Positions 1 through 12,000 are shown, numbered from the stretch's first letter. The stretch is 64,000 nt of DNA from Urophycis tenuis (GCA_036785325.1 JAXIVH010000063.1:486937-550936); one strand, 5' to 3'. Notes: a model not told the origin generated them from the sequence alone. Made by a program: numbers and translations.

Positions 1-67
1 GCTTGCGTTTGTGTAGGTAAAATAAAAAAGAACATATATAAAAGAAAATATTAAACAGGCTAAAACT
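1..67. other. Unassigned AT-rich left edge
   Basis: Short AT-rich stretch before the start of a hAT-like terminus at about 68. I see no gene or repeat in it. Confidence 0.4.
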
Positions 68-420
68 GGGGTGCCCAATACGTCGATCGCGATCGACTGG
101 TCGATCGCAGAGCCAATGACGGTACCTCACAGAACTCAGTAAAAAAATCAAACAACAACAAAAAAACGCGCCTTTTCAGAAAAGCAATCCATCCTATCAT
201 TTCATTATATTACCATGTGCCCGCTGATTGACGTGTAGACAGGCCAGTCCGCTGGTTTCTAAAAAGTTTTTTACACTACGTTACCATAACAACCATAAAC
301 ATATCTACCAAAGACAGTTGACACTACAGAAAAGTGCCATTGCTTTTGTTTTACCGTTGCTTTTCGTTTTCTCTACTGCTCGTTAAATTATCTGTATAGA
401 CAAACAAAAATTATACCACA

Positions 421-2299
421 ATGAATGAGGGCAAGGGCGTAATTTAGCATAGGGACTGAGGGATATGTCCCGACCAACTTTGGGAAAGAAAGGATTGTCC
501 CTACCAATATTTAGATTTATTATTTAATAAAACGGAAAATATTTTACATAATGCATTTAATATAAAAAAATTGCAAACCTATTCGTAGTAGGCTATTAGG
601 CATATATATTTGCCGACGTGCGTGCGGCGTGCCCACATCAGCGCATTTTTCAGTGCACCAGAGACGTCATTTGATTGGCTGAAAGGCCATCTGACCGTTG
701 CTTGCAGGTCTGCCGCAGAACCTTGATGTCGGTGGGCTGACTTTGTCAGATTTGTAAGGCTGGCAAATCCGCCGCTGACCCAGGTGGATGACTTTTCAGT
801 TGTAAAAAGCAAACAACTCCACCAGTACAGCCTGTTTGTTTTATTACAGCCCGCCATCCATGGTTATCGCTGATAATTTTCGGTCTTGAAATGCTTTCCA
901 CTTTCTTAACCTTTTCTTTTAATTCCAGTTCTGGAGTTGGTCTTGGTCTTCCGTTTTTTTATTATTTGAAGTTTTTCTGTGAAAGGACGCCTTGAAAAGG
1001 GCGATCCGATCAAACTAGCCACAACGTAATTCACAGAGGCGGCAGAGTGGTGAGAACGGTTGAGACTCAACTAGGATTTCGTGAAGGCCTACGAGCTTAA
1101 TTTTTTTGTCCCGCCCACTTGAAATCAAACTGTGATTGGTCAATCTGCCACTCACTCTCCAAACCAAAACACATAGCTTGGCCTTCTGCAGGAATTTTGA
1201 AGTCCTAACCAATTAATCAGCCAGCTAACCGGGCCTTGATAGAAACGGACGATTCTGATTGGATAACATGTTTTAGGGACCGTAACCATTTCATTGTGAT
1301 GTGAATTTGACAGTAAACTTAATTTTAGAACATGGATGAGAGAAAATTTATTAAATGTATTGTATTAAATTTAGTAGAGGCATATTTTTTTTGTTTCAGG
1401 CTTCATATAGTTTCATTTTTATTTTTTATTTTTTTGGGGGGCGGCGGGGGGGGGGTTGGTCTGTTAAGTGTCCCTACCAAAGCTGAGACCAAATTTACGC
1501 CCTTGAATGAGGGAGCGAAAGAATTCAAAAAGGCAAAGACTTACAATTTCCATCAGGAATGGGAAGATGACTTCTTATTCACGGTGTCATACTCAAAGTG
1601 TGTCTGATCTGTCGATCCAGCATTGCACTTCCAGAGAAGGGGAATGTAGAGAGACACTTTAGACTTGAGGTGAGGGAGTTGAAGTCTCTTCTTGGACAGC
1701 AGTCTCTTTTCACTCGGCCAACAGCGAAAGCGAAGGCCGCCACAGAGGCATCGTTCCGGGTGAGTCGGATGATCGTTAAGCACAAAAAATCTTTCCGGGA
1801 TGGAGTTATGGTGAAGGAAGCCTTCATTGAGGCAGCGGATTCTTTGTTTAAAGACTTTACGAACAAAACAGAAATAATGTCTGCAGTCAAAGCTGTTCAG
1901 TTGACAAGAGATACAGTGACCAGGCGTTGTGAAATGATGGGTGACAACTTAGTGCAGCAGCTTGCTAAGGACATTGACTGTCGCGAGTGCTTCTCGCTAC
2001 AGAAGGACGAGTCTACGGACATCACAGACAAAGCCCAATTATGCATTTTTATTCGAATGGTCTTCGACAACATGACTCCAAAAGAGGAACTTTTAGCAGT
2101 TCTGCATATGAACGCACACACACGAGGGGATGACACCTTTAAGATATTCAAGAACTTTATGGACAAGAATAAGATTCCAGCGTGCAAATTGGTGTCAATC
2201 ACCACCGACGGTGCGACTTCCATGATCGGCCGCTCTAATGGATTTGTTGCCAAATGCCGAGAGGATGAAGCGTTTCCTGACTTTTTAAGTTGTGCCATC
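421..2299 (+). pseudogene. hAT (ZBED5/GTF2IRD2-like) transposase, N-terminal half, interrupted
   Basis: With the 432-1505 insertion removed, the frame starts at the ATG at 421 and runs through a BED-like segment (HQEWEDDF, then CLICRSSIALPEKGNVERH, giving C-x2-C and a later His) into the hAT core (CFSLQKDESTDITDKAQL, SITTDGATSMIGRSNGF). A one-base frameshift lies at about 1598-1607, where the frame ending SYSKC must change to continue into VCLIC. Similarity to GTF2IRD2/ZBED5-type domesticated hAT proteins is clear over about 280 residues. The usual histidine-rich block after FPDFL and the C-terminal dimerisation domain are absent because the reading runs into a foldback element at 2310. It is non-functional as it stands. 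Confidence 0.75.
432..1505. mobile_element. hAT-type MITE, 1,074 bp, 8 bp TSD AATGAGGG
   Basis: The ends are inverted repeats (CAAGGGCGTAATTT at 432; reverse complement of AAATTTACGCCCTTG at 1491-1505). Both sides are flanked by aatgaggg (424-431 and 1506-1513), an 8 bp duplication typical of hAT insertion. It has no transposase of its own; the interior has short ORFs only and a G-rich run near 1435-1456. The insertion point lies two codons after the start codon of the hAT transposase ORF that begins at 421. Confidence 0.85.
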
Positions 2300-2309
2300 T
2301 ATTTAGCTT

Positions 2310-2565
2310 ATACATTTTCAGTTTTTGTTGACATTGTCAGAAAGGTGATAATTATACTTTGTTTATCATTGAGGTCATCGTGGAGTGCATTATATTGAGC
2401 GGTGTCCTTATACTTTTGTCCATCCATTAACATACATTGAGGAGGACAAAATATTAGGAACATTTTTTAATGTATGACACTCCAGCACCACCCACTACAA
2501 CCTCAATAATAAACAAAATATAATTATCACCTTTCTGACAATGTCAACAAAAACTGAAAATGTAT
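2310..2565. mobile_element. Foldback/MITE with about 60 bp inverted ends
   Basis: The arm starting atacattttcagtttttg at 2310 is repeated in inverse orientation ending at 2565, with about 60 bp nearly identical (differences at two positions near the inner end). The loop contains a second small inverted motif (tttgtcc at about 2416 and ggacaaaa at about 2443). I see no target duplication. It separates the truncated ZBED-type hAT from the SAMD3-like pseudogene. Confidence 0.75.
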
Positions 2566-3791
2566 GTGTGGCAGAGCTGTTGTATTTGATTGCATTAGAT
2601 AACACAGGTCTAACTAATGAAGTGCCGGTGAGTGAGTAACTGTGAAACATGCAGGTTTTCAGTCCACAATATGTGTTGACCACCCTGTTACAACAATTCC
2701 AATTACTCACTTGCGAGACATCAAACAAGGTGGGCCATCTGTACTTGATGTCAGTGATGCTCATCTGTAGGCTGACAACATCATGTCTCCTATGTGCAAA
2801 AGTTCTGCACATCAAGTCCTTGATGACTGTGCTGTCTCTCTTCGTTGATTCAGCGATTAGTTGGTTTCGGTCCAGCTCTTGTTGTTCCTTACTGCCTCCT
2901 TCAGGATAGTGTGGGAAAAACACCACCTCTCCTTTCCGCACTTTCTTTATATTCTTTGCAGCAAACTTGTCATCCGGGTGCTTGTTCTTAAGTGAGTTGC
3001 AGGCAACCTCAGGAAATCCAAGGTTTCGGAGCTTCGACCTGTAATTTCCCATCTTGTATTTAAGACTATACATCCGTCCAAGCCAGCCATTACGACTGCC
3101 TAGCTCTGTCAGGCATGGATGTTTTCTGACTAAAGCCTCTGCCATCGATCTAAAGGCCCGTGGGGTAGGGTGTGTAGCTGTACATGTAGTCAGCTAATTT
3201 TCCCATGATTTCAGATCGGACCCGAGAATTGTTAAGCACAGTACCATCTTTGACAAACTCTTCATTGGCATTCCTCAGTACTGCCTCTGTTGCCACAGAG
3301 AAAAGTGGAATGATGATTTTATTTGGCCATGATGTCGTCTGAGGGCTTCCCCGTGGAGATAGGATAATTGTGTCTTGTGAAGACACTGAATCTGCTGTTG
3401 TATCAGTAGCAGAGCTTGGAACTGTCATTCATTACATCTGCCTGGTTTTCAGTCAAAGCAGTCAATGTAAGAACCACAGATGGAATAATCACAACTTTGA
3501 TTGTCCCCTTGTGTTTAATCTGGTTGGTAGAATGGAGAGTGAAGTAATCACCAAAGTCCTCATCGAAGTAATGCAGGGTAAAATCCTCAGTGAGCCCAAA
3601 TGTCTCTTTTACAGTGCTGGGCAGTGGCGGACTGGCACCAAAAAGAGGCCCTGGCAATTTTGCCAGAGAGAGGCCACATTTGTCTTCTCAGGTCATCTGC
3701 AACCAACAGACACATAAACATTACACTGCCACAGAACATAATATAATAGCTTAACCAGAAAATTAAAAATAAATGTTTTACCTTTATATAG

Positions 3792-6458
3792 TTACAGCAG
3801 CAGGTTGCGCAATAATTTGCTTTTCTCTGCCACTCTATCAATCACGTCATCTGAGTCCAGTCTCACTAGGATCTCCTTCTCTGTTGCCATCAACATGAAG
3901 GCTTCCAAATTTTCTTCTTTTATTCTGCTCCTTGGACGACTCTTGATGAACTTCAGTGTTGAGAAGCTTCTTTCACATGCCACTTGTGTGCAGGACAGGG
4001 TCAACAAAAATTTGTAAGCCAACTGTATTTTGTGGTATGCATGTGAAAAACACTTCAGCTTCTGGAGGAGGAAGTAGCAACACACAACACAGTTCCTGCA
4101 GGCTGTGCATCTTTTGCTAACTAGATCAATTTCCTCCATGTCCTCCTGATTGTCCTCTTCTTCCTCAGAGGTAAGAGACTGTGACTCTTTGGTTGTGTAC
4201 TCACTGAGAGGGGACTTTTTAATAGTGTCCCAGTGGAGGGCCAGGCTACACAACTCTGACTACATTTTCAACTGTTGCATCTTCATCAAAAGGAATGAGG
4301 CATTTGCTGATGTTCTCAAGTGCATTATGGGGAAGTCCATTTGAATTTATATCTGGAAAATGAAGCGGATCTAGTAATGATAAGTCAGCATAAAGTTTCC
4401 CGTGCTACAGGAAGCGGCGGTGCAGACACTCAGAGACTGTAACAAGAACGATGTTGTGAACATTGATCCTGTAAGCTGTCAATGAGTCTGTAGTTGTGTC
4501 TTCTTCATCGGCAGACTCTCCTGGCATTGTTTTTCTTTTTTTCATGCGTTTTGGTGGCAGTGCAGCCTGCACCTCCATTTCAGAGTCCACATTTTGGAAT
4601 CCACCATTAGCCCATTTCACAGAATTTTCTGTCGCGTCTTTCACTGTGTCAAAGTCTCTGACAAAGTCTTTTAGTTTGTGGTGTGTTTCTGTCACCATGC
4701 GATGGGCAGTCAAGAGATCCATGGCATTGGTTTGGAGATACTTTGACAAAGGCGAGGTGAGTGTGAAAACACGCAGAAACAACTGTGCAGTGAGAACTGT
4801 CTCATATTTAAGGAGAGACTCAATGAAGGCATGTGCTTTTACACGAACAGCTGGCTTAAATTGTAAATTGTCCTGAATTTTGGACAATGTTTCAACTAAG
4901 TCCACATACAAAGCATTCTTTGGCTGGGCAAAGGATCCAAAGATCTTCTTTAATTCAGCATCCTTTAAAGACCATCTTGTTTCCCCAATCAGTGAAATTC
5001 TTCTCTGTTGGGGGTCCTGACTCACACCTTCCCAAACATTCATCCTCTGATATGAGTCACGAAGAAACACTACAATCTCATTAATCAACCCAAATAATGA
5101 TGCTGCTGTTATCACAACACCTGTGGTTTCAGACATAACCAGGTTTAGAACATGGGCATAACACCATACGTGCATTTGGGTTGGGACTTCTTTTGACAGC
5201 CAGGCAGAAAACCCCCTGTATGGCCCTGCATATTTGCAGCCCCATCTGTTGAGTTTCCAATGCAGTTCTTCACATCAATTTTGCAAGTGGCCAACGTCTC
5301 CTTGAGCATTTTAAGAAAGTCCTCCCCTGTTGATGACTTGCATTCAACAACTGCAAGTAGCTTCTCCTGAATGCTGCTGTCTGTTACGTAGCGGACCACA
5401 ACACCGCACTGATCTTTTGAGGTTATATCTTGAGTTGTGTCTATCTGTACAGTGTACATTCCAGCCTGGATTACTTCAGTCGCAATTGTTTTCTTGATGA
5501 GTTGCCGGATAGCCTCCACAACTGAACATACAGTAGTTTTGGACATTAATGTCACTAGCGAGCCTCTTCCTTTGCCAGTGCTTGATTGGCTTTTTTGGAT
5601 GCAGTCTTGAACATACTGCTGTAAACAGCTGTCATATTTGCTAAGAAGCAGAAGAATTTCAAGAAAGTTCCCATGATCCACAGACATGTCTGCTAATGAG
5701 TGAGCTGCCTCATTTTTACTTCCACGATAACTGAGTGCACATTTGCCTATCAGTTTTATTACATCAATGACACGCTCTAGGACTTGTCGCCTCTTGCGCA
5801 CCTGTTCTCGGCGAGCTGACATCATATTTGAATCCAGCAGATTTGGGATGTCTGCCTTACTTATCCATGACAGGTAAGCATTCACACATTCCAGATGAAT
5901 GTGTGTGTTTTCATGACTGTTGAGCCTCTGATGAATGTGTCTCCAATCCTTACATCCTTGAATAAAGGCACTTGTGTCTGTCTTTTTAGAAAATGCCATG
6001 CAAACTGCACAAAATAATGAGTGGTTCTCAGCATCATAACTCACCCATTTTCTTTGTGATCCATCTTTATGTCTGTATGATTTCTTGACAGAGTCTTGTG
6101 CATCAGAAGGCTGATTTGGATGAAACTTGAAAAACAATTCAAGTGTGTTGGATTTTGGGCATTTGAAGTAATTCCATTCATCCTGGATCACTTCTGTCAC
6201 TGTAGCAGCTGTTTCTCTGCTTGTTGCTGCAATAGCAGGTGCAGGTGTGACTGTAGCGTCCTTTTCTTGGCCTACAGTCTGTGTTGGTGACTCTTCCTCC
6301 ACTAATTCCTCCTCTCTTTTTTCCTCTTCAGACCTGCTCCCACTCTCGTCTGCCATCATGTCACCTTTGTCACTCACGCTAGCGGCAGCTGCTGCAGAGC
6401 AGCTGGGAGCGCCACCGAGCTCATCACTGGGCACAGGCTTTTTAGAGAATAACTCCAC
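3792..6458 (-). pseudogene. TTF/ZMYM1-like hAT transposase, decayed
   Basis: The first 437 codons are open from 6458. They hold an acidic Ser/Ala-rich leader, a TTF-type zinc finger region (SYRHKDGSQRKWVSYD, LFCAVCMAF, CKDWRHIHQRLNSHENTHIH) and the DUF4371-like RNase H-fold core (MYTVQIDTTQDIT, GNSTDGAANMQG). A one-base deletion near 5218 shifts the frame; it resumes as MHVWCYAHVLNLVMSE at 5175 and includes the LIGETRWSLKD motif. An in-frame TAG lies at about 4404, and a second shift near 4260 precedes the C-terminal dimerisation domain (TQVACERSFSTLKFIKSR) that ends at 3792. Overall length, about 840 residues, matches ZMYM1-like hAT transposases. Two frameshifts and one stop make it inactive. 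Confidence 0.88.
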
Positions 6459-6693
6459 AAAATGTTCCCACTTTCAGCCAATAAAGCCTTACGCTTCTTC
6501 TCTTTTTTCTGCTCCACCCTTTTCTACTCGCCGTTTTCTCACTCCTCGATCCATTTTTTTCAGTCTCTGTTGTTGACGTGCTCGCACTACCCATCATTCA
6601 ATTCATTCATTTGACCTATCATCTCATCAGGTCAACGATCGCGAGAAAATCCACTGACGACAAAAAACATTAAAAAAAAAATCCTTCTTTTTT

Positions 6694-6890
6694 GTGGCCG
6701 CCTGCAGCTCCGCTTTATTTTTTATTATTTTTATTCATTCATTTATTGATTTGCGGCCTCCTATTGACGCAGCCGCTCCGCTTTATTTATTTATTTATTT
6801 ATTTAATTATTTGCTTTCGCGGCCGCCTATTGATGCAGCCGCTCCGCTCCGCTTTATTTATTTATTTGTGATGCGGCCACGGCCGCAGTG
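6694..6890. repeat. Subterminal minisatellite in the TTF-type hAT
   Basis: Three imperfect tandem units combine a GC-rich part (gcggccgcctattgacgcag, ccgctccgc) with a tttatttattta tract. They lie within 240 bp of the element's right terminus, upstream of the transposase start. Tandem subterminal motifs are common in hAT elements; a binding role is only inferred. Confidence 0.7.
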
Positions 6891-7319
6891 GCATTTGCCC
6901 ACATTGCCCAATGGCCAGTCCGTCCCTGGTGCTGGGTATTCCTGAGGACAATGTAAGCTTTTCACTCCGGTGTTCTATGATAACTTTCAAGGCAAGGCAA
7001 CCAAGGCAACCTGGACAGAAACATTAAAAAAAAATTAATCTGAAGGAAGGAAGGTGTTAGACATTCAAGAGTCAGACTTATCACCTAACACTGGCAAAGA
7101 ATGTGACGAAAAGTATTCATACCCCTTGAACTTTTTCACATTTTTCCACCTTACAACCACAAACTTAAATGTTTTTTTTTATTGAGATTGTATGTGATCA
7201 ACCAACACAAAGTAACACATAATTGTAAAGTGGAATGAAAATGATACATAGTTTTCCAAATTTTAAGCAAATAAACATCTGAAAAATGTGGTGGGCGTTT
7301 GTATTTAGACCCCCCTGTG

Positions 7320-7895
7320 TTAATACTTTGTAGAGCCCCCTTTCGCTGCAATAACAGCTGCAAGTCTTTTCGGGTATGTCTCTACCAGCGTTGCACATCT
7401 AGACCCTGGTATTTTTGCCCATTCTTCCTTGCAAAATAGCTCCAGCTCAGCCAGATTGGATGGAGACCGTTTGTGAACAGCAATTTTCAAGTCTTGCCAC
7501 AGATGTTCAATTGGATTTAGGTCTGGACTTTGACTGGGCCATTCTAACACAGGGATATGTTTTGTTTTAAACCATTCCATTGTAGATTTGGCTTTATGTT
7601 TTGGGTCATTGTCTTGCTGGAAGATGAATCTCCTTCCCAGTCTCAAGTCTTTTGCAGCGTCCAACAGGTTTTCTTCCAGGATTGCCCTGTATTTGGCTCC
7701 ATCCATCTTCCCATCAACTTTAACCAGATTTCCTGTCCCTGCTGAAGAAAAGCATCCCCATAGCATGATGCTGCCACCACCATATTTCACAGTGGAGATG
7801 GTGTGTTCAGGGTGATGAGCAGTGTTAGTTTTTCGCCACACATAGCGCCTTGCATTTAGGCCAAAAAGTTCAACTTTGGTCTCATCTGACCAAAG
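7320..7895 (-). pseudogene. Tc1 transposase, C-terminal catalytic part
   Basis: Contains the DDE/D catalytic motifs of Tc1: LLWSDETKVELFG (first Asp), FQQDNDPKHKAKST (second Asp) and SPDLNPIEHLWQDLK (Glu, 34 residues after the second Asp). The N-terminal part lies at 27145-27560, across the inserted 19 kb hAT. At the boundary TSD gaccaaag the reading KKVLWS joins to SDETKV. Confidence 0.9.
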
Positions 7896-7920
7896 CAGAG
7901 ATGGGAGTAAGTCACACATA

Positions 7921-8036
7921 TGCAAGTCTCAAGTCTTAACCTTCAAGTCTCAAGCAAGTCCCAAGTCATTTTTGTGAGAGTCGAGTCAAGTCAAGTCAAG
8001 TCATAGCTTAGGTCAAGCAAGTCACAAGTCAAGTCA
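7921..8036. repeat. AAGTC subterminal array, left end of the 19 kb hAT
   Basis: About 15 copies of AAGTC (often aagtcaagtc or aagtctcaagt) follow the left terminus within 140 bp. The mirror array is at 26995-27125. Arrays of short subterminal motifs are transposase binding sites in plant Ac/Ds; the same role here is inferred. Confidence 0.85.
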
Positions 8037-8497
8037 TAGAAATGTAATAAGCTGGAAGACAACCGTCTTAAAACTTTAAGAGACTGCAGCCAGTTTTATG
8101 TAGCCCTCCTTTGCACAAAAGGGCCAACAAATAGAGGAAGGGGATATAAGGCTAAATAATAATTATTATAATTATATAATAATTAATATAATAATTAAAA
8201 TAATATAATAATAATTAATAATTATATTATATACTCACTAGGACCAGCAGGATCAGAATTACTAGGAACGACTACAGGGCCTGGTGTACCAAACAATAAT
8301 TACCAGACAGAGTACTCAATGGGAATGGCAGCAAACCACTTTTATTCACAACCATTTTTTCAATATGTTACAAAAGACCTTTTTTTAAATATGTTGCAAA
8401 AGACAAAGAAGTGCATCACGGAATGAACTTGAACAAATACGACTTCAAATACGTCTTCTAATACTCCTTCAAAAAGGCCTGTGGTGTGTGTGTGTTA

Positions 8498-8527
8498 GAG
8501 AGAGAGAGAGAGAGAGGAGGAGGAGAG
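8498..8527. repeat. (GA)n microsatellite
   Basis: A GT-rich stretch passes into a pure GA run and then ggaggagga, within the 3' region of the Ac-like hAT. Confidence 0.9.
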
Positions 8528-8589
8528 TCCTGTGTGTGTGCAACTGCGTGAAAAGTGGTGAAAAGCCATAGACGGTGAAAGACGGCTAT

Positions 8590-8978
8590 TTACAATGCAT
8601 TGCATTTGCAGAAAATCAAATTTGACAAAACTCTATCACTCAGCTGTGAACGATGGGGTCGCATTATAATCCCTCCATGACTGAAGACACGCTCAACAGG
8701 TGCACTTGATGCAGGAATTGCCAAGACTTTTACCGCCACCTTGAACAAAGAGGGGAGGGTGTGCCTGTTCATGGCCCAAAACTGAAGGGCATTTTGTCCA
8801 TCGCAAATATCCAAGTAGTGGTTCAACTGAATATGGGGGCTTGAACCTGAATCCTTTTTCTGCCTCTTGCGGTATGCTGAAAACAGTCCGGATTGATGCT
8901 CTGGCTCCTCTGTTGTGGTTTGGTCCTCCTGCTCACATGGGGTTGGGGTGAACTTAGAAGCCTCTTGGAGAATCAAAT
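8590..8978 (-). pseudogene. Ac-like hAT transposase, exon 3 (dimerisation domain)
   Basis: Begins at a good acceptor (ctcatcag) and completes the split codon GAT left by exon 2 (aaa g|at). It encodes a polar linker and then the hAT C-terminal dimerisation domain (AIPASSAPVERVFSHGG, the classic block), ending at a TAA at 8590. This exon alone is undamaged; the gene is inactive because of exons 1 and 2. Confidence 0.88.
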
Positions 8979-9043
8979 CTGATGAGTAAAGGCAAAAACA
9001 GGAAAGACACTATTGAATACTTATTATTAGTAACAACCATGTA

Positions 9044-12000
9044 ATCAGAATCAGAATCAGAATCAGAACAATTTATTGCCATTTTTGCTAAACAAAATAG
9101 GAATTTGACTCAGCGTTCCAATGTGTGCATCAACGAATACAGTGCAGCAGGACAGGACAGTGCAAACAGGACAGTAACAGGACAATTTGAGAGAACATGG
9201 TGATGGGTGATGAGGTATAGGATACAGAGAATACAGAGTAAAGTGCAAGTGCATAATTGAGTCCAGTGTGATTACTAGTCCTGGACCAGTATCACAGGGA
9301 GGAGGGAAGGGGGGGGGGGGGGGGGGGGGTTGGTAGCCAGACTCGTTTACCAGCCTGACGGCTGAGGGGAAAAAACTAAGTCTGTGACGGGTCCTAGCAG
9401 TTCCAGGCAGCCGCAACCTTCTCCCAGAAGGAAGCGGGGTGAAGAGGTTGTGACCTGGGTGCGAGGGGTCGGCCATGATCTTTTTTGCCCTTCTCAGAGC
9501 CCTGGTGTCATGTAGGGACTTGAGGGAGGGCAAGGGAACGCCGATCACCTTCTCCGCCGATCGAATCACCCGCTGCAGCCTGGCCTTGTCCTTGACCACC
9601 GCAGCAGGGAACCAGGTGATGATGGAGTGGGTGAGGATGGACTCAATGATGGCGGTGTAGAACTGAGTCATCATCCTCCTCGGCAGCCTAAATTTTTTAA
9701 GCTGCCGAAGGAAGAACATCCTCGTGTGGGCCTTTTTCAGAAGGGCCGTGATGTTCGGCCCCCACTTCAAGTCCCGGGAGAGAGTCAGGCCTAGAAAGCG
9801 GCAAGACTCCACGGAGGCAACCGGGGTTTCACCCAGCATAATGGGAATGAGTGGGGCTGCGTTCCTCCTAAAGTCCACCACCATCTCCACTGTCTTCTGC
9901 GCGTTGAGCTCCAGGTTGTTGCAGCTGCACCAGCTCTGTAGCCGCTCGATCTCCCTCCTGTATGCAGACTCGTCCCCCTTGGAGATGAGGCCCACCAGGG
10001 TGGTGTCGTCTGCAAACTTCAGGAGCTTGACCGACGGTTGGAGGGAGGTGCAGCTGTTGGTGTACAGGGAAAACAGGGCGGGAGACAGGACACAGCCCTG
10101 CGGAGAGCCAGTGCTGATGGACCTGGAGCTGGAAATGCTCTTCCCCAGCTTCACCCGCTGAGACCTGTTGGTCAGGAAGTCGGTAATCCACTTGCAGGTA
10201 GAGACCGGCACCTGCAGCAGGGATAGCTGGCGCTCCAGGGTGTGAGGAATGATGGTGTTGAAGGCCGAGCTGAAGTCCACGAATAGAATCCTGACGTAGT
10301 TCCCTGCAGTGTCCAGGTGTTCCAGTACGTAGTGCAGAGCCATGTTCACCGCGTCGTCCGTGGATCTGTTGGCTCTGTATGCGAACTGCAGGGGGTCCAG
10401 TACAGGATCCGTAATGGACTTCAGGTGGGCCAGGACAAGGCGCTCCAGCACCTTCATGACAACAGAGGTCAGGGCGACCGGTCTGTAGTCATTTAGGCCT
10501 GTGACCTTGGCCTTCTTGGGTATGGGGATGATGGTTGAGGCCTTGAAGCATGCTGGGATGTAACACAGCTCCAGTGAGGCGTTGAAGATGTTGGTAAACA
10601 CCGGGGCCAGCTGGTCGGCGCAATGCTTCAGGGCTGATGAAGAGACGGAATCCGGACCGGCCGCCTTCCGGGGATTCTGACCCTTGAACAGTTTTTTCAC
10701 CTCCCTCACTGTGACAGAGAGGGGAGGTGAGGAGGAGGGAGAGAGGGGAGTGAGGGGAGGGGGCGTGGGAGGAGTAGCAGGGGGGTTGATGACCCTACTG
10801 GGGTGCAGGGGTGGTTGTGGCCCGGGGGTGTGGAGGGAGGGTGCCGGGGGGAACTCCTTCTCGAACCTGCAGTAAAACTCATTGAGCTCGTTGGCAAGGG
10901 GGAGGCTGTCGGGCGCCTGCGGGGGCTTTGGTTTGTAGTTGGTGATCTTCTTGAGGCCTTTCCAGACGGAGGAGGGATTCCCTTCAGAAAGCTGTTGCTG
11001 CAGTCTCTCTGCGTAATGATGTTTTCCCTCCTTCACTGCTTTGGCGAACTTGTACTTGGCCCTCTTGAACAGATCACCGTCCCCGCTGCGCCTGGCCGCC
11101 TCCTTCTCCTGCCTCAGCCGCTTGAGTTTAACTGAGAACCAGGGCTTGTCGTTGTTATAAGACTTCCTGAAGTGGAGGGGGACACACACCTCTTCACAGA
11201 AGCCGATGAATGATGACACAGTATCTGTGTATTCATCCAGGTTGTTTCCAGCTTCTGGCCCCGCCCACTCGAAGTCCTGGTCGCAGCCTGCCGACTCCAG
11301 CCCGGCACGTAGTCTCTCACGTTCTTCACTGGACCACACTCTGAACCGACTCACTACAGGTTTAGAGAGTTTCAATCTCTGCCTATAGCGAGGGATCAGG
11401 TGAATGAGATCGTGGTCACTGTTGCCCAGCGCAGCACGTCGGACCGAATGGTATGCCTGACGGATTGTGCAGTAGCAGTGATCGAGGGTGTTTTCGCCAC
11501 GGGTGGTGCATGTGACTTGCTGCCTGTATTTGGGAAGAGCCCGGCTAAGATTAGCCTTGTTGAAGTCTCCCAAAACTACAGTGAGACTGTTCGGGTGCTG
11601 GCGTTCCGCACTCGTTATCTGCCCAGCCAGTGTGTCTACTGCTGCGGTGACGTCAGCAGCCGGCGGAATGTAAACACACCCGAGAATGAATGAGCTGAAC
11701 TCGCGTGGGGAGTATAGTGGCCGACAGAGGATGAAGAGGGATTCTATATTAATGGAACAGTGTTGGAGAATCACTGTTACATCCGAACACCAGCGATCGT
11801 TCACAAAAAACAGTAATCCACCTCCACGCGACTTGTTCACTGCCTCGAAGACCCTGTCCGCCCGGAACATAGTGAAGCCTTCCAACTCCACAGCCCCGTC
11901 AGGTATAGATAGCGACAGATGGGTCTCCACAAACGCAAACACAGCCGAGGAGTGAAAGTCCCTGCTCCTAGCTACTAGACACTGGAGTTCGTCCATTTTA

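Larger units (their letters stand above)
68..2309 (+). mobile_element. Truncated ZBED/GTF2IRD2-like hAT transposon
   Basis: The left end begins with ctggggtgcccaatacg followed by alternating GATCG blocks. I recognise this as the terminus of a fish hAT of the ZBED5/SCAND3/GTF2IRD2 group. The transposase ORF starts at 421. The element is broken twice: a hAT MITE (432-1505) sits just after the start codon, and coding similarity stops at about 2300 where a foldback element begins. No right terminus or C-terminal dimerisation domain follows in the window, so the 3' half is lost. Superfamily assignment is from motif memory and is fairly secure; the left boundary is approximate. Confidence 0.6.
3622..6928 (-). 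mobile_element. TTF-type hAT transposon, 3,307 bp, TSD gtgctggg
   Basis: The ends are cagtggcggactggc at 3622 and the inverse of cagggacggactggcc ending at 6928. The 8 bp duplication gtgctggg is present at 3614-3621 and 6929-6936. The element carries a decayed transposase on the minus strand. Excising it restores an open exon of the SAMD3-like gene, so the insertion is clean and younger than that gene copy. Confidence 0.93.
2711..6941 (-). pseudogene. PB1/SAMD3-like protein gene, broken by a hAT
   Basis: Minus-strand gene related to the multicopy fish 'sterile alpha motif domain-containing protein 3-like' family. It opens at a good splice acceptor (ttgtcctcag, exon from 6941). It crosses the hAT insertion (3622-6928) and continues at 3613 with a PB1-like stretch (VKETFGLTEDFTLHYFDED, then KGTIKVV). 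Next come a Ser/Thr-rich linker, the block ILSPRGSPQTTSWPNKI, a DGTVLNNSRVRSEIMGKLAD block, then MAEALVRKHPCL and KYKMGNYRSKLR, ending at LFDVSQ with a gtgagt donor at 2710. Two frameshifts (about 3425 and 3160) plus the transposon make it inactive. The far 3' exons are not visible. It lies on the same strand as, and downstream of, the EnSpm-like transposase, and may be that element's second gene (see findings). Confidence 0.7.

Noticed and set aside
579..857. 92-codon ORF on the minus strand
   Set aside because: It lies within the hAT MITE at 432-1505, has no recognisable domain, and the element is non-coding.
1332..1500. Possible independent 5' exon before the ZBED-like ORF
   Set aside because: This stretch is MITE sequence inside the TSDs; only 1506 onward is transposase.
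10684..11960. Several plus-strand ORFs of 60-145 codons
   Set aside because: They are antisense shadows of the GC-rich LINE ORF on the minus strand.
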